DNA of 64,000 nt from Methylocaldum szegediense (GCF_949769195.1 NZ_OX458333.1:4746001-4810000), one strand, 5' to 3'. Counted from the stretch's first letter, positions 1 to 9,663 are shown. The notes: generated by a model not told the origin, from the letters alone. Program-made: numbers and translations.

Positions 1-441
1 TTCCTTGACGATTTTCTCGGGAGTCCGTTTTGCTACCTCCTCGATATCCATCCCGCCCTCTTCGGAGGCGACGATCGTGATGCGCTGCGAGCCTCGGTCG
101 ATTACGAATCCCAAATAAAATTCCTTTTTGATGTCGCTAGCCTGTTCGATCCAGACGCGCTGGACGATGGAACCTTCGGGACCAGTCTGATGGGTGACCA
201 GGCGGGTGCCGATCATCGAATCGGCGATTTTCTGTACTTCCTCGATGGAATCGGCAATTTTCACGCCGCCCGCTTTGCCGCGACCACCGGCATGAATCTG
301 TGCTTTGACGACCCACTTATTGCCGCCGATTTCTTCGGCCACTTGAGCTGCCTGCTGGTCGGAATAGGCGACGCCGCCAACGGGAACCGGCACACCATAT
401 GATTTCAGCAGTTCCTTCGCTTGATATTCATGGATGTTCAC
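1..441 (-). CDS. mtkA: Malate-CoA ligase / succinyl-CoA synthetase beta subunit, N-terminal part (runs off the left edge)
   Basis: The reverse strand is open from a GTG at 441 to the window edge (147 codons). It begins [20 protein letters not shown], the ATP-grasp N-terminus of the SucC/MtkA family, and continues with the nucleotide-binding stretch [18 protein letters not shown]. An AGAGAGGAAAG ribosome site precedes the GTG. SucC and MtkA cannot be separated by this fragment alone. Its position downstream of malyl-CoA lyase on the same strand favours malate thiokinase, which makes malyl-CoA for the next serine-cycle enzyme to cleave. The alpha subunit (mtkB) would be expected beyond the left edge. 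The 3' part of the gene is missing from the window. Confidence 0.85.
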   Translation of the reverse strand, partial: MNIHEYQAKELLKSYGVPVPVGGVAYSDQQAAQVAEEIGGNKWVVKAQIHAGGRGKAGGVKIADSIEEVQKIADSMIGTRLVTHQTGPEGSIVQRVWIEQASDIKKEFYLGFVIDRGSQRITIVASEEGGMDIEEVAKRTPEKIVKE

Positions 442-861
442 TGCTTGCTTTCCTCTCTAGTCAATGTAGGTCGGACTGAAATTATGATGCCCGACAAGCA
501 TCGTTACATTGCGAGGTTGTCGGGATTTTCGATCGCACACGGTCGCTTTGGCCACGGACTTTCTTTTAGTTCGGCCATCTTAAGGAAGCTCTGATCAAGT
601 CGCCATCCCGAAGCAGCGACCCGTGCAACGGAATGATTCGGCAGGTTTTTATTTAACCCGATCACGTCGCGCACTCCCAATGCAGAACCGCAAGCGGCAC
701 CCGTTCGCCGGAACCGAACGAGAATGTGCGAAGCACGGCCCGAAGGTTGAGCCGCAGGGATAGGGCGAGTAAATCGGCCGCGCCGCGCCAATTTATCGCG
801 GAGCGAGAGAGCCTATTCAGAATCTTCTTGGCCAAAGATAACCCAGTCTTAAGACAAGACG
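442..861. other. Intergenic stretch between mcl and mtkA
   Basis: No convincing gene is present; the short open frames here have no recognisable domain. Two things are visible. A stem-loop lies at 490-524 (arms CCCGACAA and TTGTCGGG). A GGAAGCTCTGAT sequence at 584-595 matches the left end of the repeat at 1980-2156. At about 420 bp, the gap is long for two genes presumed to be co-transcribed. Confidence 0.4.
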
Positions 862-1827
862 TTAGGACCTCCGGGCTTCGATCTGTTCGATTTGTCGTAC
901 GACGTTTTCCGCCATACGGATCGAGGCCGCGTCAATCAGTCGGCCATCTAGGGAAACGGCGCCTTTGCCTTCTTTTGCCGCCTTCTCCATTTCCGCCAGG
1001 ATTCGACGCGCGCGATTCACTTCTTTTTCGGTAGGTGTAAAGATTTCATTTGCCAGAGCAATCTGAGATGGGTGAATCGCCCATTTTCCCTCGCACCCCA
1101 GGGCGGCGGCACGGCGTGCGGCAGCCTTGTAACCTTCGGGATCGTTGAAATCGCCGAAGGGGCCGTCGATGGGCCGCAGCCCGTAGGCTCGGCAGGCGGC
1201 TACCATACGGGAAATACCGAAATGCCATTGATCGCCCCAATGGAAATGACGCTGGCCGTTTTCGTCGGGATCAGTCAGCATGCCGTAATCGGGATTGGCG
1301 CCGCCGATTTGTGTGGTGCGGGCGCGAACCGAGGCGGCATAGTCGGCGACGCCGAACACCATGGCCTCCATGCGCTCGGGGCAGCATCTCGCGATTTCTT
1401 CCACGTTCGCCATGCCCAAGGCGGTTTCTATGAGGACATGGATGTTGATGGGTTTGAAGCCTTTATAGGCTTCGATTTGAGACAACATGGTCGCAACGAA
1501 ATAGATGTCGGCGGGGCTGCCCACTTTGGGGATCAGAATGGTGTCAAGTTTATCGCCACAGGCTTCAACCACTTCTACGAGATCGCGGTAGGCGTAAGGG
1601 GTGTCGAGTCCGTTGATTCGGATGGAGACGGCGCATTTCGACCAGTCGTAGGTTTTCAACGCTTCGATGATGTTGGCCCGCGCCTGCTCCTTGTCGTCCG
1701 GGGCGACGGCGTCTTCCAAATCGAGAAAGACCACGTCGGCGCCGGAGTTGGGGGCTTTTTCCAGCATGCGCTTATTGCTGCCGGGAACAGCCAACTCGCT
1801 ACGATGTAATCGATTTTTTACAGCCAT
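862..1827 (-). CDS. mcl: Malyl-CoA lyase (HpcH/HpaI aldolase/citrate lyase family)
   Basis: The 321-aa protein begins MAVKNRLHRSELAVPGSN. It carries the family signatures VVFLDLEDAVAP (conserved acidic residues near the active site), SIRINGLDT, LIPKVGSP and VLIETALG, and ends with the KWAIHPSQI motif. Malyl-CoA lyases cleave malyl-CoA to glyoxylate and acetyl-CoA, a Mg-dependent step of the serine cycle. A longer frame extends upstream to 1944, but 1827 has an AGAGA ribosome site and gives the usual family N-terminus. The gene is followed on the same strand by mtkA, so substrate synthesis and cleavage are neighbours. The functional call is good; the choice of malyl-CoA over beta-methylmalyl-CoA or citramalyl-CoA rests on context. 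Confidence 0.9.
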   Translation of the reverse strand: MAVKNRLHRSELAVPGSNKRMLEKAPNSGADVVFLDLEDAVAPDDKEQARANIIEALKTYDWSKCAVSIRINGLDTPYAYRDLVEVVEACGDKLDTILIPKVGSPADIYFVATMLSQIEAYKGFKPINIHVLIETALGMANVEEIARCCPERMEAMVFGVADYAASVRARTTQIGGANPDYGMLTDPDENGQRHFHWGDQWHFGISRMVAACRAYGLRPIDGPFGDFNDPEGYKAAARRAAALGCEGKWAIHPSQIALANEIFTPTEKEVNRARRILAEMEKAAKEGKGAVSLDGRLIDAASIRMAENVVRQIEQIEARRS

Positions 1828-1979
1828 GTCGTATCTCTGAATATATGTTCTGGACCCTTGAATGTTGCATTCGAGCGAAACTTCACCGCGTCCCAATAAC
1901 AGGCAGTATCTTGAATTCCTTTTAGATTGATTCCCCGCAAGCAAAAAGCACGAGGGGACGGGCGTCCGCTTGGCGTTAC

Positions 1980-2156
1980 GGAAGCTCTGATTCAGTCCTT
2001 CGACAGACCTGAGCCGAGTCGAAGGGCTCAGGATGAACTATATAAAATACTGATTCCGCTCGTGGTGAGTCCTTCGGCGGGCTCAGGACAAACTTGTCGA
2101 ACGTTCTTCTGAGCCTGTCGAAGGGCAAGAACGGAATCCACTTGTTCAGAGTTTCC
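1980..2156. repeat. Repeat with imperfect terminal inverted repeats (MITE-like), containing TTCGAC/CTCAGG arrays
   Basis: The left end reads GGAAGCTCTGATTCAG and the right end CTTGTTCAGAGTTTCC, imperfect inverted copies of one another. Inside, 1996-2127 holds several copies of a CCTTCGAC...GGGCTCAGGA motif in both orientations. Related motifs occur at 44040-44092 and 63190-63236. No coding potential is seen. It lies in the 606-bp space between mcl and the outer-membrane protein gene. Confidence 0.55.
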
Positions 2157-2332
2157 TAAATGGTCATCCCGGCATTTGCCGAGTGCACAGCGACGGCCTT
2201 AGTCTTGCCCCACAAACTGTCCGTTGCAGACGAACTGACCATTATAACCGCAAGTTTATCTGTTGCTGCTAGCCTCGGAAAAAGCAACTATGTCAACAGC
2301 GGTGATTAGCGAAAAATGATGAAATAGACTAA

Positions 2333-2361
2333 TTGTTGTATGGGGATTTTTTTGTTACGAT
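2333..2361 (+). promoter_or_regulatory. Predicted sigma-70 promoter for the outer-membrane protein gene
   Basis: A -35-like TTGTTG (2333-2338) and a -10-like TACGAT (2356-2361) are separated by exactly 17 bp that include an AT-rich run. The predicted start is near 2368, about 65 nt before the ATG at 2434, which is preceded by GAGGGGGAATAAGA. This is a prediction from spacing and consensus only. Confidence 0.45.
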
Positions 2362-2433
2362 CGCGCCGACATGCAACTTTTTGTTGCTGGCATACAACGG
2401 ATTTAAGTTCAACTCGCACGAGGGGGAATAAGA

Positions 2434-3306
2434 ATGATCAAGAAATCGACTGGAATGGCCGCTATGGTCAGCGCCGTTGTCGCGGCTGCCGGCATCGCTC
2501 CGCCGCAGGCAATGGCCGAGAGCCACTACAAGGGTACGTCCGCTCAAGCCGATATCGAGCGGCGTTTGCAGATGATGGAAGACGAGATGCGCGCACTGCG
2601 TTCGGAATTGGCGAGAGCTCGCTCCGAAGCCAGAGCCAACGCTGAAAGGATGGAAGCTCAGCAACAGAAGGTTGAGCAAGAGTTGGCGAAAGCCGAGACG
2701 CAGGAAAAGAAGGATTTGATCTACTTCCGCGGTGGTTACGCCAAGATGGAGCATGGCCGTGGTTATAAGACTCAAGCTCCGGAGACGCTGCTTAAGAATA
2801 AGAACTGGGGCGATAACGATGGTTGGTATGTCGGTGCCGGTTTCGACCATCGGCTGACTGACGATTTCTGGGGATTGACCGACATTGCCTCGCTTGATGC
2901 CGAGGTTATGTTTGAATACAAGAACTTCGGCACCGGAGAAAATTTCCTCGTAGACTTCGCTACCGGGGGGGGGGAGGTAATCGAGAACAAGATTACCCAG
3001 TTCACCCTTACCGCTGCTCCGAAAATCAAGTTCAACAATCTGGGCAACTTCCGGCCGTGGATCATTCCGTTCGGTTTGGGCATTCACGTCATCAGCCCGC
3101 CGTCCAGCGGCGTTACCGTGCTGAATCCCGGGCTGATGCTGGGCGCCGGCGCCGAATACAAGATCTGGGGCGATCTGTGGGCGGGTCTCGATTTCCGTTA
3201 TCATTTCACGGGCGACGACCTGGATATCAAGAGCAAAAGCGGTTTGCTCAAAGGCGTAGATACCGACGGCCTTACTACCGGCGCTTACATCGGTTTCGGC
3301 TTCTAA
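2434..3306 (+). CDS. Outer-membrane beta-barrel protein with an N-terminal coiled coil
   Basis: The 290-aa protein has a signal peptide (residues 1 to about 28, ending AMAES). A charged heptad-rich coiled coil follows (about 35-90, rich in E, R, A and Q). The C-terminal domain of about 200 residues has alternating aromatic and glycine-rich strands and ends with phenylalanine (IGFGF), the usual barrel-assembly signal. The layout resembles small trimeric-coiled-coil porins or OmpA-like barrels, but no named family is recognised. A run of nine G lies near 2967. The gene is monocistronic, with its own promoter and a strong terminator. Its substrate is unknown. Confidence 0.75.
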   Translation: MIKKSTGMAAMVSAVVAAAGIAPPQAMAESHYKGTSAQADIERRLQMMEDEMRALRSELARARSEARANAERMEAQQQKVEQELAKAETQEKKDLIYFRGGYAKMEHGRGYKTQAPETLLKNKNWGDNDGWYVGAGFDHRLTDDFWGLTDIASLDAEVMFEYKNFGTGENFLVDFATGGGEVIENKITQFTLTAAPKIKFNNLGNFRPWIIPFGLGIHVISPPSSGVTVLNPGLMLGAGAEYKIWGDLWAGLDFRYHFTGDDLDIKSKSGLLKGVDTDGLTTGAYIGFGF

Positions 3307-3326
3307 AGACACTTTTCAAGCCGAAG

Positions 3327-3355
3327 AAAAGGGGGATGCGAATCCCCCTTTTTTC
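3327..3355 (+). terminator. Rho-independent terminator
   Basis: Stem AAGGGGGAT (3329-3337) pairs with ATCCCCCTT (3342-3350) across a 4-nt loop and runs into a T tract. It lies 20 bp after the stop of the outer-membrane protein gene. Confidence 0.85.
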
Positions 3356-3561
3356 TTGCGGAAGTAGCAGCCTGTTAGTCCGGCGGCGGTGTAGAATCAT
3401 TCGGCACGATCTGCATCGGAGTACGGTGTGGATATATCGCTCTGAGATGCTAGACAAGTCTTATTTCGGTTTTCTCTCCGTTCCAGACAGACCGGTAATT
3501 TCGCCGTCGTTCTGTTCATCCGTTACGCCAGGTCCAAGATCCTGTCCGGCCTGAGCCCATC

Positions 3562-4512
3562 ATGAGAATTCTTTATCCCGAAATCGAGCCCTACGCGGTT
3601 CATCGATTCAAGCGGAACAAGCACCGGGTCTATGTGGAAGAATGCGGGAATTCCTCCGGAGTGCCCGTTTTGTTCCTGCACGGTGGGCCGGGCTCCGGTT
3701 GCAAGGCGTATCACCGTTCCTTTTTCAATCCCGAAACGTACCGGATCATTCTCGTCGATCAGCGAGGCGCGGGGCGTTCGGTTCCCCATGGAGAGATCGT
3801 CGGCAATACTACGGCCGATTTGATTCGTGACTTGGACTATATCCGTCGCGAACTTCGCATCGATCGCTGGCTGCTCTTCGGTGGGTCCTGGGGTGCGACC
3901 TTGGCGCTCCTGTACGCTCAGCGCCATCCGACCAAGGTCGCCGGGCTGGTGCTGAGAGCGGCGTTTCTGGCCCGACAGCGTGATCTCGACTGGTTCGTCG
4001 GTTCGGGCGTGGACCGAATTTATCCGGAACAATGGGAGCAATTCATGGACAATATTCCGGAGCCCGATCGTGATCATCCTCTGCCTTATTTGTATTCATG
4101 CCTGACCGGCGACGATGAAGTGGCCCAGCGGCGTGCCGCCCGCACATGGGCGCTGTGGAGCGGTCAGGTGATTCTAGGCAGCGAATTCGCCCCGTCCGAG
4201 CTGAACGGGCACGTCTCGTCCGAAGCGCTCAATAAGGCCCGAATCGAACTCCATTACGCCGTGAACCGATATTTCATTCCCGAAAATGCCGTATTGGACC
4301 AGTGCGAAAGAATACGTCATCTGCCGGCGATACTGATCCACGGCCGTCGCGATCTGGTTTGTCCCGTGGAATCTTCCTTCAGTCTTCGCAAGCGCCTGCC
4401 GAAGTCGGAATTGCGTGTTCTGCCGAACGCCGGCCATATCGCCGCGGGAGAGGATATGATCGATGCGCTGGTTGGCGCGGCGGATGAAATGGCGGAGTGG
4501 TTCGACTCATGA
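3562..4512 (+). CDS. pip: Proline iminopeptidase (alpha/beta hydrolase, S33)
   Basis: The 316-aa cytoplasmic alpha/beta hydrolase shows the family features HGGPGSG (residues 40-46, oxyanion region), VDQRGAGRS (65-73) and the nucleophile elbow GGSWG with Ser109. A catalytic Asp lies in HGRRDLVCP and a His in NAGHIA near the C-terminus. Length and motifs fit prolyl aminopeptidases, which release N-terminal proline from peptides. The ATG at 3562 has no clear ribosome site. The stop overlaps the ubiX start by 4 bp (ATGA), so the two are probably translationally coupled. A functional link between them is not obvious. Confidence 0.9.
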   Translation: MRILYPEIEPYAVHRFKRNKHRVYVEECGNSSGVPVLFLHGGPGSGCKAYHRSFFNPETYRIILVDQRGAGRSVPHGEIVGNTTADLIRDLDYIRRELRIDRWLLFGGSWGATLALLYAQRHPTKVAGLVLRAAFLARQRDLDWFVGSGVDRIYPEQWEQFMDNIPEPDRDHPLPYLYSCLTGDDEVAQRRAARTWALWSGQVILGSEFAPSELNGHVSSEALNKARIELHYAVNRYFIPENAVLDQCERIRHLPAILIHGRRDLVCPVESSFSLRKRLPKSELRVLPNAGHIAAGEDMIDALVGAADEMAEWFDS

Positions 4513-5093
4513 GCGGCAAAAGACGCTTGATCATTGCAATGACCGGTGCGACCGGTGCCGTGTACGGTTTGCGCCTGCTTCAGGTACTGCGCGAGATCGG
4601 AGAGTGGGAGACGCATTTGGTCGTTTCTTCCGCGGGCGTCCTCAATATTCGCCACGAGTTGGGGATGAAGCGTAGCGACGTTGGTGCGTTTGCCGACGTC
4701 GTTCACGATGTCGGCGATGTCGGGGCCAGTATCGCGAGCGGTGCGTTCAAGACCCACGGCATGATCATCGCGCCGTGCTCGATGAAAACCTTGGCGGCGG
4801 TGGCGCATGGGTTTTCGGACAATCTGATTTCCCGCGCGGCCGACGTCACGCTCAAAGAGCGTCGCCGCTTGGTCGTAGTGCCGCGCGAAACGCCTTTGAA
4901 TCTGGCGCACATTCGTAATATGGCGGCCGTTACGGAAATGGGGGGGATCGTTTTTCCTCCGCTGCCGGCGTTCTACGGCAAGGCCAAGACCTTGGCGGAG
5001 CTGATCGACGAGACCGTGGCACGGATTCTCGAGCTGTTCGAGATTGAGACAAAATCGCTGTACCAGCCGTGGGAAGGTTTGGGGAAACCCTAG
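4509..5093 (+). CDS. ubiX: Flavin prenyltransferase UbiX
   Basis: The 194-aa flavoprotein begins with the FMN-binding motif IIAMTGATGAVYGLRLL. It also has VVSSAG, APCSMKTLAAVAHGFSDN and LVVVPRETPL, all diagnostic for UbiX/Pad1. UbiX prenylates FMN to give the prenyl-FMN cofactor used by UbiD-type decarboxylases, here most likely for ubiquinone synthesis. No ubiD is in the window. The ATG at 4509 lies inside the pip stop (ATGA overlap) and is preferred to an upstream ATG at 4497. Confidence 0.93.
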   Translation: MSGKRRLIIAMTGATGAVYGLRLLQVLREIGEWETHLVVSSAGVLNIRHELGMKRSDVGAFADVVHDVGDVGASIASGAFKTHGMIIAPCSMKTLAAVAHGFSDNLISRAADVTLKERRRLVVVPRETPLNLAHIRNMAAVTEMGGIVFPPLPAFYGKAKTLAELIDETVARILELFEIETKSLYQPWEGLGKP

Positions 5094-5193
5094 GTGCGAT
5101 GTAAAAGGAACTATTATCAACGATGAAACGAGAATCTAGTTGATCCCTTCATCACTGAGAACTGATGGAGGTATTCGAGGGGGCACGCAATCA

Positions 5194-5916
5194 ATGGTAA
5201 AAAAATTAGAATCTAAAAATGGGACTGCTATCTTGTTCGGTTCGCTAAGGTTTGTATTTTATTTCCTTACGATCTTCGTTACTTACGATTATCTCGCGAG
5301 GCTGCTCAGGGTCGATGCCGCAAATGTTTTCAGAGAAGGCTATTTCGTCGAGTGGCTGCAATATAGCCTGATCATGGCAACCGTGGTGCTCTATTTTTTC
5401 GGTGCTTGGCGCTGGGAAAACCGTCGGCCTTTGTTTCTGGTGCTAGGGATGTTCGCTATGATCGCTTCAATCCGTGAGTGGGACTATTGGTGGGACAGGC
5501 AGTTGCCATTTTGGGGTTGGCAGCTCCCGGCAAGTATTTGCCTTTTCGTGTTGATCATGATTGGCTGGCGTTATCGAAAAGTATTGCCGGAACAAATTTG
5601 TGATTTGATCCGTTCGGCACCGTTCGGTTTTTTGTGGTCCGGATTCCTGGCGGTAGTCGTGCTCGCTCAGTTGGTTGGTCACGCTGAGCTTCTGAAACTG
5701 GTCATGGGAAGCGATTTCAAGAAAGGATATAAGCAAATCATTGAAGAAAGCCTGGAATTATTCGGCTATTACCTTATTTGGTTCGGTACTCTCGAAGCTC
5801 TTCTGGCGGCCCGATTGTCCTCGGTGGAGGAGTCGGCCAGACTCGATCACCGGCATCCGAAATCGAGCGCGACGCTGAAAATCGCGGATATGAATCGTCT
5901 TTACGACGCATCCTGA
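5194..5916 (+). CDS. Conserved integral membrane protein of unknown function
   Basis: The 240-aa protein has about six hydrophobic segments, at roughly residues 14-36, 54-72, 81-95, 110-126, 142-162 and 190-208. Aromatic-rich loops (IREWDYWWDR) separate them, and the C-terminus is polar. The chosen ATG at 5194 follows GAGGGGGCACGCAATCA; a longer frame starts at 5140. No family or function is recognised. The AT-richer, TTT-rich codon use differs slightly from its neighbours, and about 665 bp of non-coding DNA follow it. Confidence 0.65.
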   Translation: MVKKLESKNGTAILFGSLRFVFYFLTIFVTYDYLARLLRVDAANVFREGYFVEWLQYSLIMATVVLYFFGAWRWENRRPLFLVLGMFAMIASIREWDYWWDRQLPFWGWQLPASICLFVLIMIGWRYRKVLPEQICDLIRSAPFGFLWSGFLAVVVLAQLVGHAELLKLVMGSDFKKGYKQIIEESLELFGYYLIWFGTLEALLAARLSSVEESARLDHRHPKSSATLKIADMNRLYDAS

Positions 5917-6581
5917 CGAACCAATAATCTGGAATAGGTGGTTTGAGCCCTTGCTTATGTTCTTGAACGATTGGGGGCTCGAAGAGAGGCATACCACGTG
6001 GCCAAGACACCTTGACGTTTTTCAAAGTGTTGCTGATTTTCTAGCAAGAAAACGACGCTCCATAAGTCCTTTAACGGCCCTGTTTTGAGCGCTTTGATCT
6101 CGTTTAATTCCATTCGGCATTCGAGTGAACATTAATTGTAGGGTAGGTTAGCCCCTCGGCTCTGCTCGGGACAGGCTCCGCGTAATCCACCGATTCGAGG
6201 TCGCGCGGTGGGTTACGGCCTCACGGCCTAACCCACCCTACAAAAAATTAATGCCCTATTGAAAGCGATTTGGAATAAGACAAGGCAGCCAAGGACACGA
6301 ACGGAATCTTCACGTTTAAAGCTTCTCGATCTACGGAAACCCCGCTCTATCGGGAGAGCCAGAAGTCATAGAGCGCGCAGGCTTGCGACGTCCTTGTAGT
6401 TTGAATTTCAACATCCCTATCGCTAACGGTTGTACAAGTTGAGATTCAGCTTGCGGAAATAGCGGTATTGGTTCCGAGTAGGCTGACCACAGATTTCTCG
6501 ACGTAAACGCGCAAGCTCTTATTCTTGCCAGTCTACCTCGTGTTGTTTCGATTCAAGAGCCGGACTACAGCCGACCGGGAT
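5917..6581. other. 665-bp intergenic region between the membrane protein and pqqE
   Basis: No supported gene is seen on either strand. The region contains the inverted-repeat-bounded element at 6138-6241, described separately. It is AT-richer than the surrounding genes and receives the 3' ends of two convergent transcripts. No clear T-tailed terminator was found for the pqq operon. Confidence 0.5.
6138..6241. repeat. Dispersed repeat with GTAGGGTAGGTTAG / CTAACCCACCCTAC ends
   Basis: The 104-bp element is bounded by 14-bp inverted repeats with one mismatch. Internally it has CTCGGCTCTGCTCGGGACAGG and a second palindromic part with GTGGGTTACGGCC. A clearly related copy lies at 63151-63300 (GTAGGGCAGGTTAG ... 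CTAACCCGCCCTAT), with the same internal order plus an extra TTCGAC/CTCAGG insert. Confidence 0.75.
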
Positions 6582-7712
6582 TCAGCCGCTAAGACCTAGC
6601 GAGTTCTTGACGTTACGAAACACCAGCGGCCTTTCTGCGCCCGATTGAAACGCCGAGCGTGCGCTCGCGACAGCCTCGCTTACCGTGTGTCGGTGCGGCG
6701 ACTTGCTGCATACCGGGTCTGCAGCGGTCATGTCGCCGGTAAGAAGGTAGGCCTGGCAGCGGCAGCCTCCAAAGTCTTTAGTCTTCTCCGGGCAGGATCG
6801 ACAAGGCTCCTTCATCCAATCGTATCCGCGAAACTTGTTGAAGGCTTCGGAGTGCAGCCAGATATCGCGTATGCACATGTCGCGCACATTGGGGCAGTTG
6901 AGCCCCGGCAGCGATCGGGCCTCATGGCAAGGGAGAGCGAGGCCGTCCGGCGCGATGGTTAGAAAAGTCGTCCCCCAACCGTTCATGCACGCTTTAGGCC
7001 GATCCTCGTAGTAGTCCGGCACCACGTAGTAGATCTTCATTTTGCCCTTAAGCTTTTCCTTGTAGCTCTGGGCGATGGCTTCGGCTTCCTGGAACTGCTC
7101 GCGCGTCGGCAGTAGTTGATCGCGGTTGAGATGGGCCCAACCGTAATACTGAGTATTGGCCAGTTCCAGATAATCGGCTTCCAGTTCGACGGCCATGTCA
7201 ATAATTTCGCGCATCAAATGGATGTTCTGGCGGTGGATTACGACACACAGCACCATGGGGTAGCCGTGTTTTTTGACGAGGCGCGCGACCTCTTTCTTGT
7301 TTTCGAAGGAGTCGGTACCGGCCAAATAGTTGTTCAGCGTACGTTCGGGCGCTTGAATACTGACCTGAATATGGTCCAGTCCGGCGTCCTTCAGTTCGGC
7401 GATCTTGTCTTCGTCGAGCTTGTAACCGGAGGTAATCAGATTGACGTAATAACCCAGCTTACGGGCATGGCCAACCAGTATTGGCAAGTCCTGTCGCACC
7501 AGAGGTTCGCCGCCCGACAGGCCGAGTTGCACGGCCCCCATTTCGCGGGCTTCCGAAAACACTCTCAACCAGTCCTCGGTATCGAGTTCGTCCTTATGTC
7601 TCGCGAAGTCGACAGGATTGGAGCAATAAGGGCACTGCAGCGGGCAGGCATAAGTGAGCTCGGCCAGCAGCCAACGTGGACTACTGACGGGGAATTTGTC
7701 TGATCCAGCCAT
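6582..7712 (-). CDS. pqqE: PQQ synthesis radical SAM/SPASM enzyme PqqE
   Basis: The 376-aa protein has the radical SAM motif CPLQCPYC (Cys23, Cys27, Cys30), [13 protein letters not shown], and a C-terminal SPASM region rich in cysteine ([19 protein letters not shown]). PqqE links Glu and Tyr side chains in the PqqA peptide, the first step of PQQ formation, with PqqD presenting the peptide. It is the last gene of the minus-strand pqqABCDE operon. Its ATG at 7712 lies inside pqqD, giving a 32-bp overlap that suggests translational coupling. No pqqF/G protease gene is present here. Confidence 0.96.
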   Translation of the reverse strand: MAGSDKFPVSSPRWLLAELTYACPLQCPYCSNPVDFARHKDELDTEDWLRVFSEAREMGAVQLGLSGGEPLVRQDLPILVGHARKLGYYVNLITSGYKLDEDKIAELKDAGLDHIQVSIQAPERTLNNYLAGTDSFENKKEVARLVKKHGYPMVLCVVIHRQNIHLMREIIDMAVELEADYLELANTQYYGWAHLNRDQLLPTREQFQEAEAIAQSYKEKLKGKMKIYYVVPDYYEDRPKACMNGWGTTFLTIAPDGLALPCHEARSLPGLNCPNVRDMCIRDIWLHSEAFNKFRGYDWMKEPCRSCPEKTKDFGGCRCQAYLLTGDMTAADPVCSKSPHRHTVSEAVASARSAFQSGAERPLVFRNVKNSLGLSG

Positions 7713-7962
7713 TATCTAAGGCAGATTGCAGGAGTTCGGAAATATCGTCCCTTAGACCGCTCGTTTCGAATTTGGCTTCTAGCTCGGAGACGATGGTGTC
7801 CAAATCTCGCGTGCCGTCGCATAACTTGAGGATTTCAGCAGCAGACAGGTTCAATTCAACCAGTCCTTCAGGATAAAGAATCACGTACCGCTGTTGGGCT
7901 TCCTCCCATTGCAGTCGATGTAAGGGCGAGAAGGCAAAAAAACTTTTCGAGTCTAGGGCCAT
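7681..7962 (-). CDS. pqqD: PQQ synthesis peptide chaperone PqqD
   Basis: The 93-aa protein matches PqqD in size and motifs: [30 protein letters not shown], followed by the helix around [10 protein letters not shown]. PqqD binds the PqqA precursor peptide and delivers it to PqqE. The ATG at 7962 lies 4 bp after the pqqC stop. A longer frame extends upstream inside pqqC but does not look like PqqD. It overlaps pqqE by 32 bp. Confidence 0.95.
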   Translation of the reverse strand: MALDSKSFFAFSPLHRLQWEEAQQRYVILYPEGLVELNLSAAEILKLCDGTRDLDTIVSELEAKFETSGLRDDISELLQSALDNGWIRQIPRQ

Positions 7963-7966
7963 GATT

Positions 7967-8692
7967 TCAAGGCTTGATGTTGAAATAGGGCGGCTTGTTT
8001 TCGATGTAGGCCAAATACATCGCGTCGAGCATAGTCCATAGGATGTCCAGCTTGAACTGCAGGATTTCCAGGGCGCGTTCCTGTTGCTCACGCGTCTTGA
8101 AGTAGTCCAGCGTTATGGCTAGGCCGTGTTCCACGTCACGGCTGGCTTGGTTCACCCGTTTCCTGAAATAGGCGAGGCCCTCCTGGTCGATCCACGGATA
8201 CAAGTCCGGCCAGCCGGATAGGCGCTGCTTGTGAATCGTCGGCGCGAATAACTCGGTCAGCGATGAGCACGCCGCTTCCTGCCAGGTCGCCTGCCGCGCG
8301 AAATTGACGTAAGCGTCCACGGCGAAGCGCACTCCGGGCAGCACACGCTTTAACGACCACAGTTCCTCACGGGGAATCCCGACGGCGATGCCGAGTCGTG
8401 TCCAGGCTTCGATACCGCCGGCGTCCTCGCCCCAGCCGTCATGGTCGTGTATGCGCTGTATCCATTGGCGGCGCGTTTCGCGATCAGGGCAATTCGCCAG
8501 AATGGCCGCGTCTTTGACCGGAATCTTGATTTGATAGTAGAAGCGGTTGGCAACCCATCCCTGAATTTGCTCCTTGTTGAGCTTACCCTCGGCCATGAGC
8601 ACATGGTACGGGTGATGGATGTGGTAATACGCTTCTTTCGCACGCAATTTGGCTTCGAATTCTTCTCGGGTCCAGGGTGTCGAATCGCTCAT
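7967..8692 (-). CDS. pqqC: Pyrroloquinoline-quinone synthase PqqC
   Basis: The 241-aa protein carries typical PqqC sequence: [37 protein letters not shown] and [14 protein letters not shown]. PqqC is a cofactorless oxidase that carries out the final ring closure and eight-electron oxidation giving PQQ. The start at 8692 (MSDSTPW) fits the family better than the upstream ATG at 8704. It follows pqqB after only 8 bp and is 4 bp from pqqD. Confidence 0.96.
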   Translation of the reverse strand: MSDSTPWTREEFEAKLRAKEAYYHIHHPYHVLMAEGKLNKEQIQGWVANRFYYQIKIPVKDAAILANCPDRETRRQWIQRIHDHDGWGEDAGGIEAWTRLGIAVGIPREELWSLKRVLPGVRFAVDAYVNFARQATWQEAACSSLTELFAPTIHKQRLSGWPDLYPWIDQEGLAYFRKRVNQASRDVEHGLAITLDYFKTREQQERALEILQFKLDILWTMLDAMYLAYIENKPPYFNIKP

Positions 8693-8700
8693 GGTGTCTC

Positions 8701-9615
8701 TCACAGGTCGATTTCCATGCCATCGTAGGCGACTTCGATGCCCACGTCGGTAAGGGTTTTTCGCTCGGGCGAATCTTCGTCCAGGATCGGGTTGGTGTTA
8801 TTGATATGAATCAAAATCTTGCGTGCTTTGGGCACATTTTTGAGCACTTCGATCATGCCATCCGAACCCGACTGGGGTAAGTGTCCCATGTCGCGGGCGC
8901 GTTTGTCGCAGATACCGGCGCGACTCATTTCGTCTTCTTGCCAGAACGTTCCGTCGACCAGCACGCAGTCAGCCTGCTGCATGGCAGCGAGAACGTGAGG
9001 CTCTATCTCTCCGAGTCCAGGCGCATAATAAAGTTTCCTGCCCGAAGAAATTTGTTCGACGACGACACCGATATTGTCCCCTGCGTGCGGATCGTGGCGA
9101 TGAGGCGAATAAGGCGGCGCTTTGCTTTTTAGCGAATGGGTGTAGAACCTCAGATCGTCAATCCCGGAGATCGTGAAACCGCTGCCGTCCAAAGGTGTGC
9201 TGTGGTGGTTGACCCCGCAATAGTGTTCCAGCATCTTGAACAACGGGAATCCCGTTGACAGATCCTGTTTTACCATCTCGCTACAGTAAATCTCCAAGGG
9301 CCGGGTGGACTCGCGCAGTGTCAGCAGCCCGGTGGTGTGATCGATCTGGCTGTCGATCAAAAGAATGGCTTTGATGCCGCTGTCACGGATACCGTGCTTG
9401 GGATGGGCGGCCGTGAAGGCTTCGAGTTGGGTGCGGATGTCCGGCGAAGCATTGAACAGCACCCAGTTCTCGTTATCGCTACTGACTGCGATCGACGACT
9501 GAGTGCGCGATCGAGCGTTGATTTGACCGCGTCTCAGCCCGGAACAATTGCGACAGTTACAGTTCCACTGCGGGAAACCGCCGCCAGCGCCGGAACCCAA
9601 CACTCGGACTTTCAT
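8701..9615 (-). CDS. pqqB: PqqB, metallo-beta-lactamase-fold protein of PQQ synthesis
   Basis: The 304-aa protein starts [20 protein letters not shown], the standard PqqB N-terminus with its CNCRNC cysteines. It continues with [21 protein letters not shown] and [14 protein letters not shown]. PqqB has a metallo-beta-lactamase fold and is thought to hydroxylate the PQQ intermediate. The chosen ATG at 9615 has AAGGATCG upstream; the frame is open further to 9660. It lies downstream of pqqA, across a terminator-like hairpin. Confidence 0.95.
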   Translation of the reverse strand: MKVRVLGSGAGGGFPQWNCNCRNCSGLRRGQINARSRTQSSIAVSSDNENWVLFNASPDIRTQLEAFTAAHPKHGIRDSGIKAILLIDSQIDHTTGLLTLRESTRPLEIYCSEMVKQDLSTGFPLFKMLEHYCGVNHHSTPLDGSGFTISGIDDLRFYTHSLKSKAPPYSPHRHDPHAGDNIGVVVEQISSGRKLYYAPGLGEIEPHVLAAMQQADCVLVDGTFWQEDEMSRAGICDKRARDMGHLPQSGSDGMIEVLKNVPKARKILIHINNTNPILDEDSPERKTLTDVGIEVAYDGMEIDL

Positions 9616-9663
9616 TTCGATCCTTGTGAGGTAAGAGGCTGCTTGGAATGAGCCTTTCAAATG

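Noticed and set aside
504-791. 95-codon frame between mtkA and mcl
   Set aside because: No domain and no ribosome site, and the sequence includes repeat-like DNA.
2329-3312. 327-codon minus-strand frame over the outer-membrane protein gene
   Set aside because: The plus-strand gene has a signal peptide, promoter, ribosome site, barrel C-terminus and terminator.
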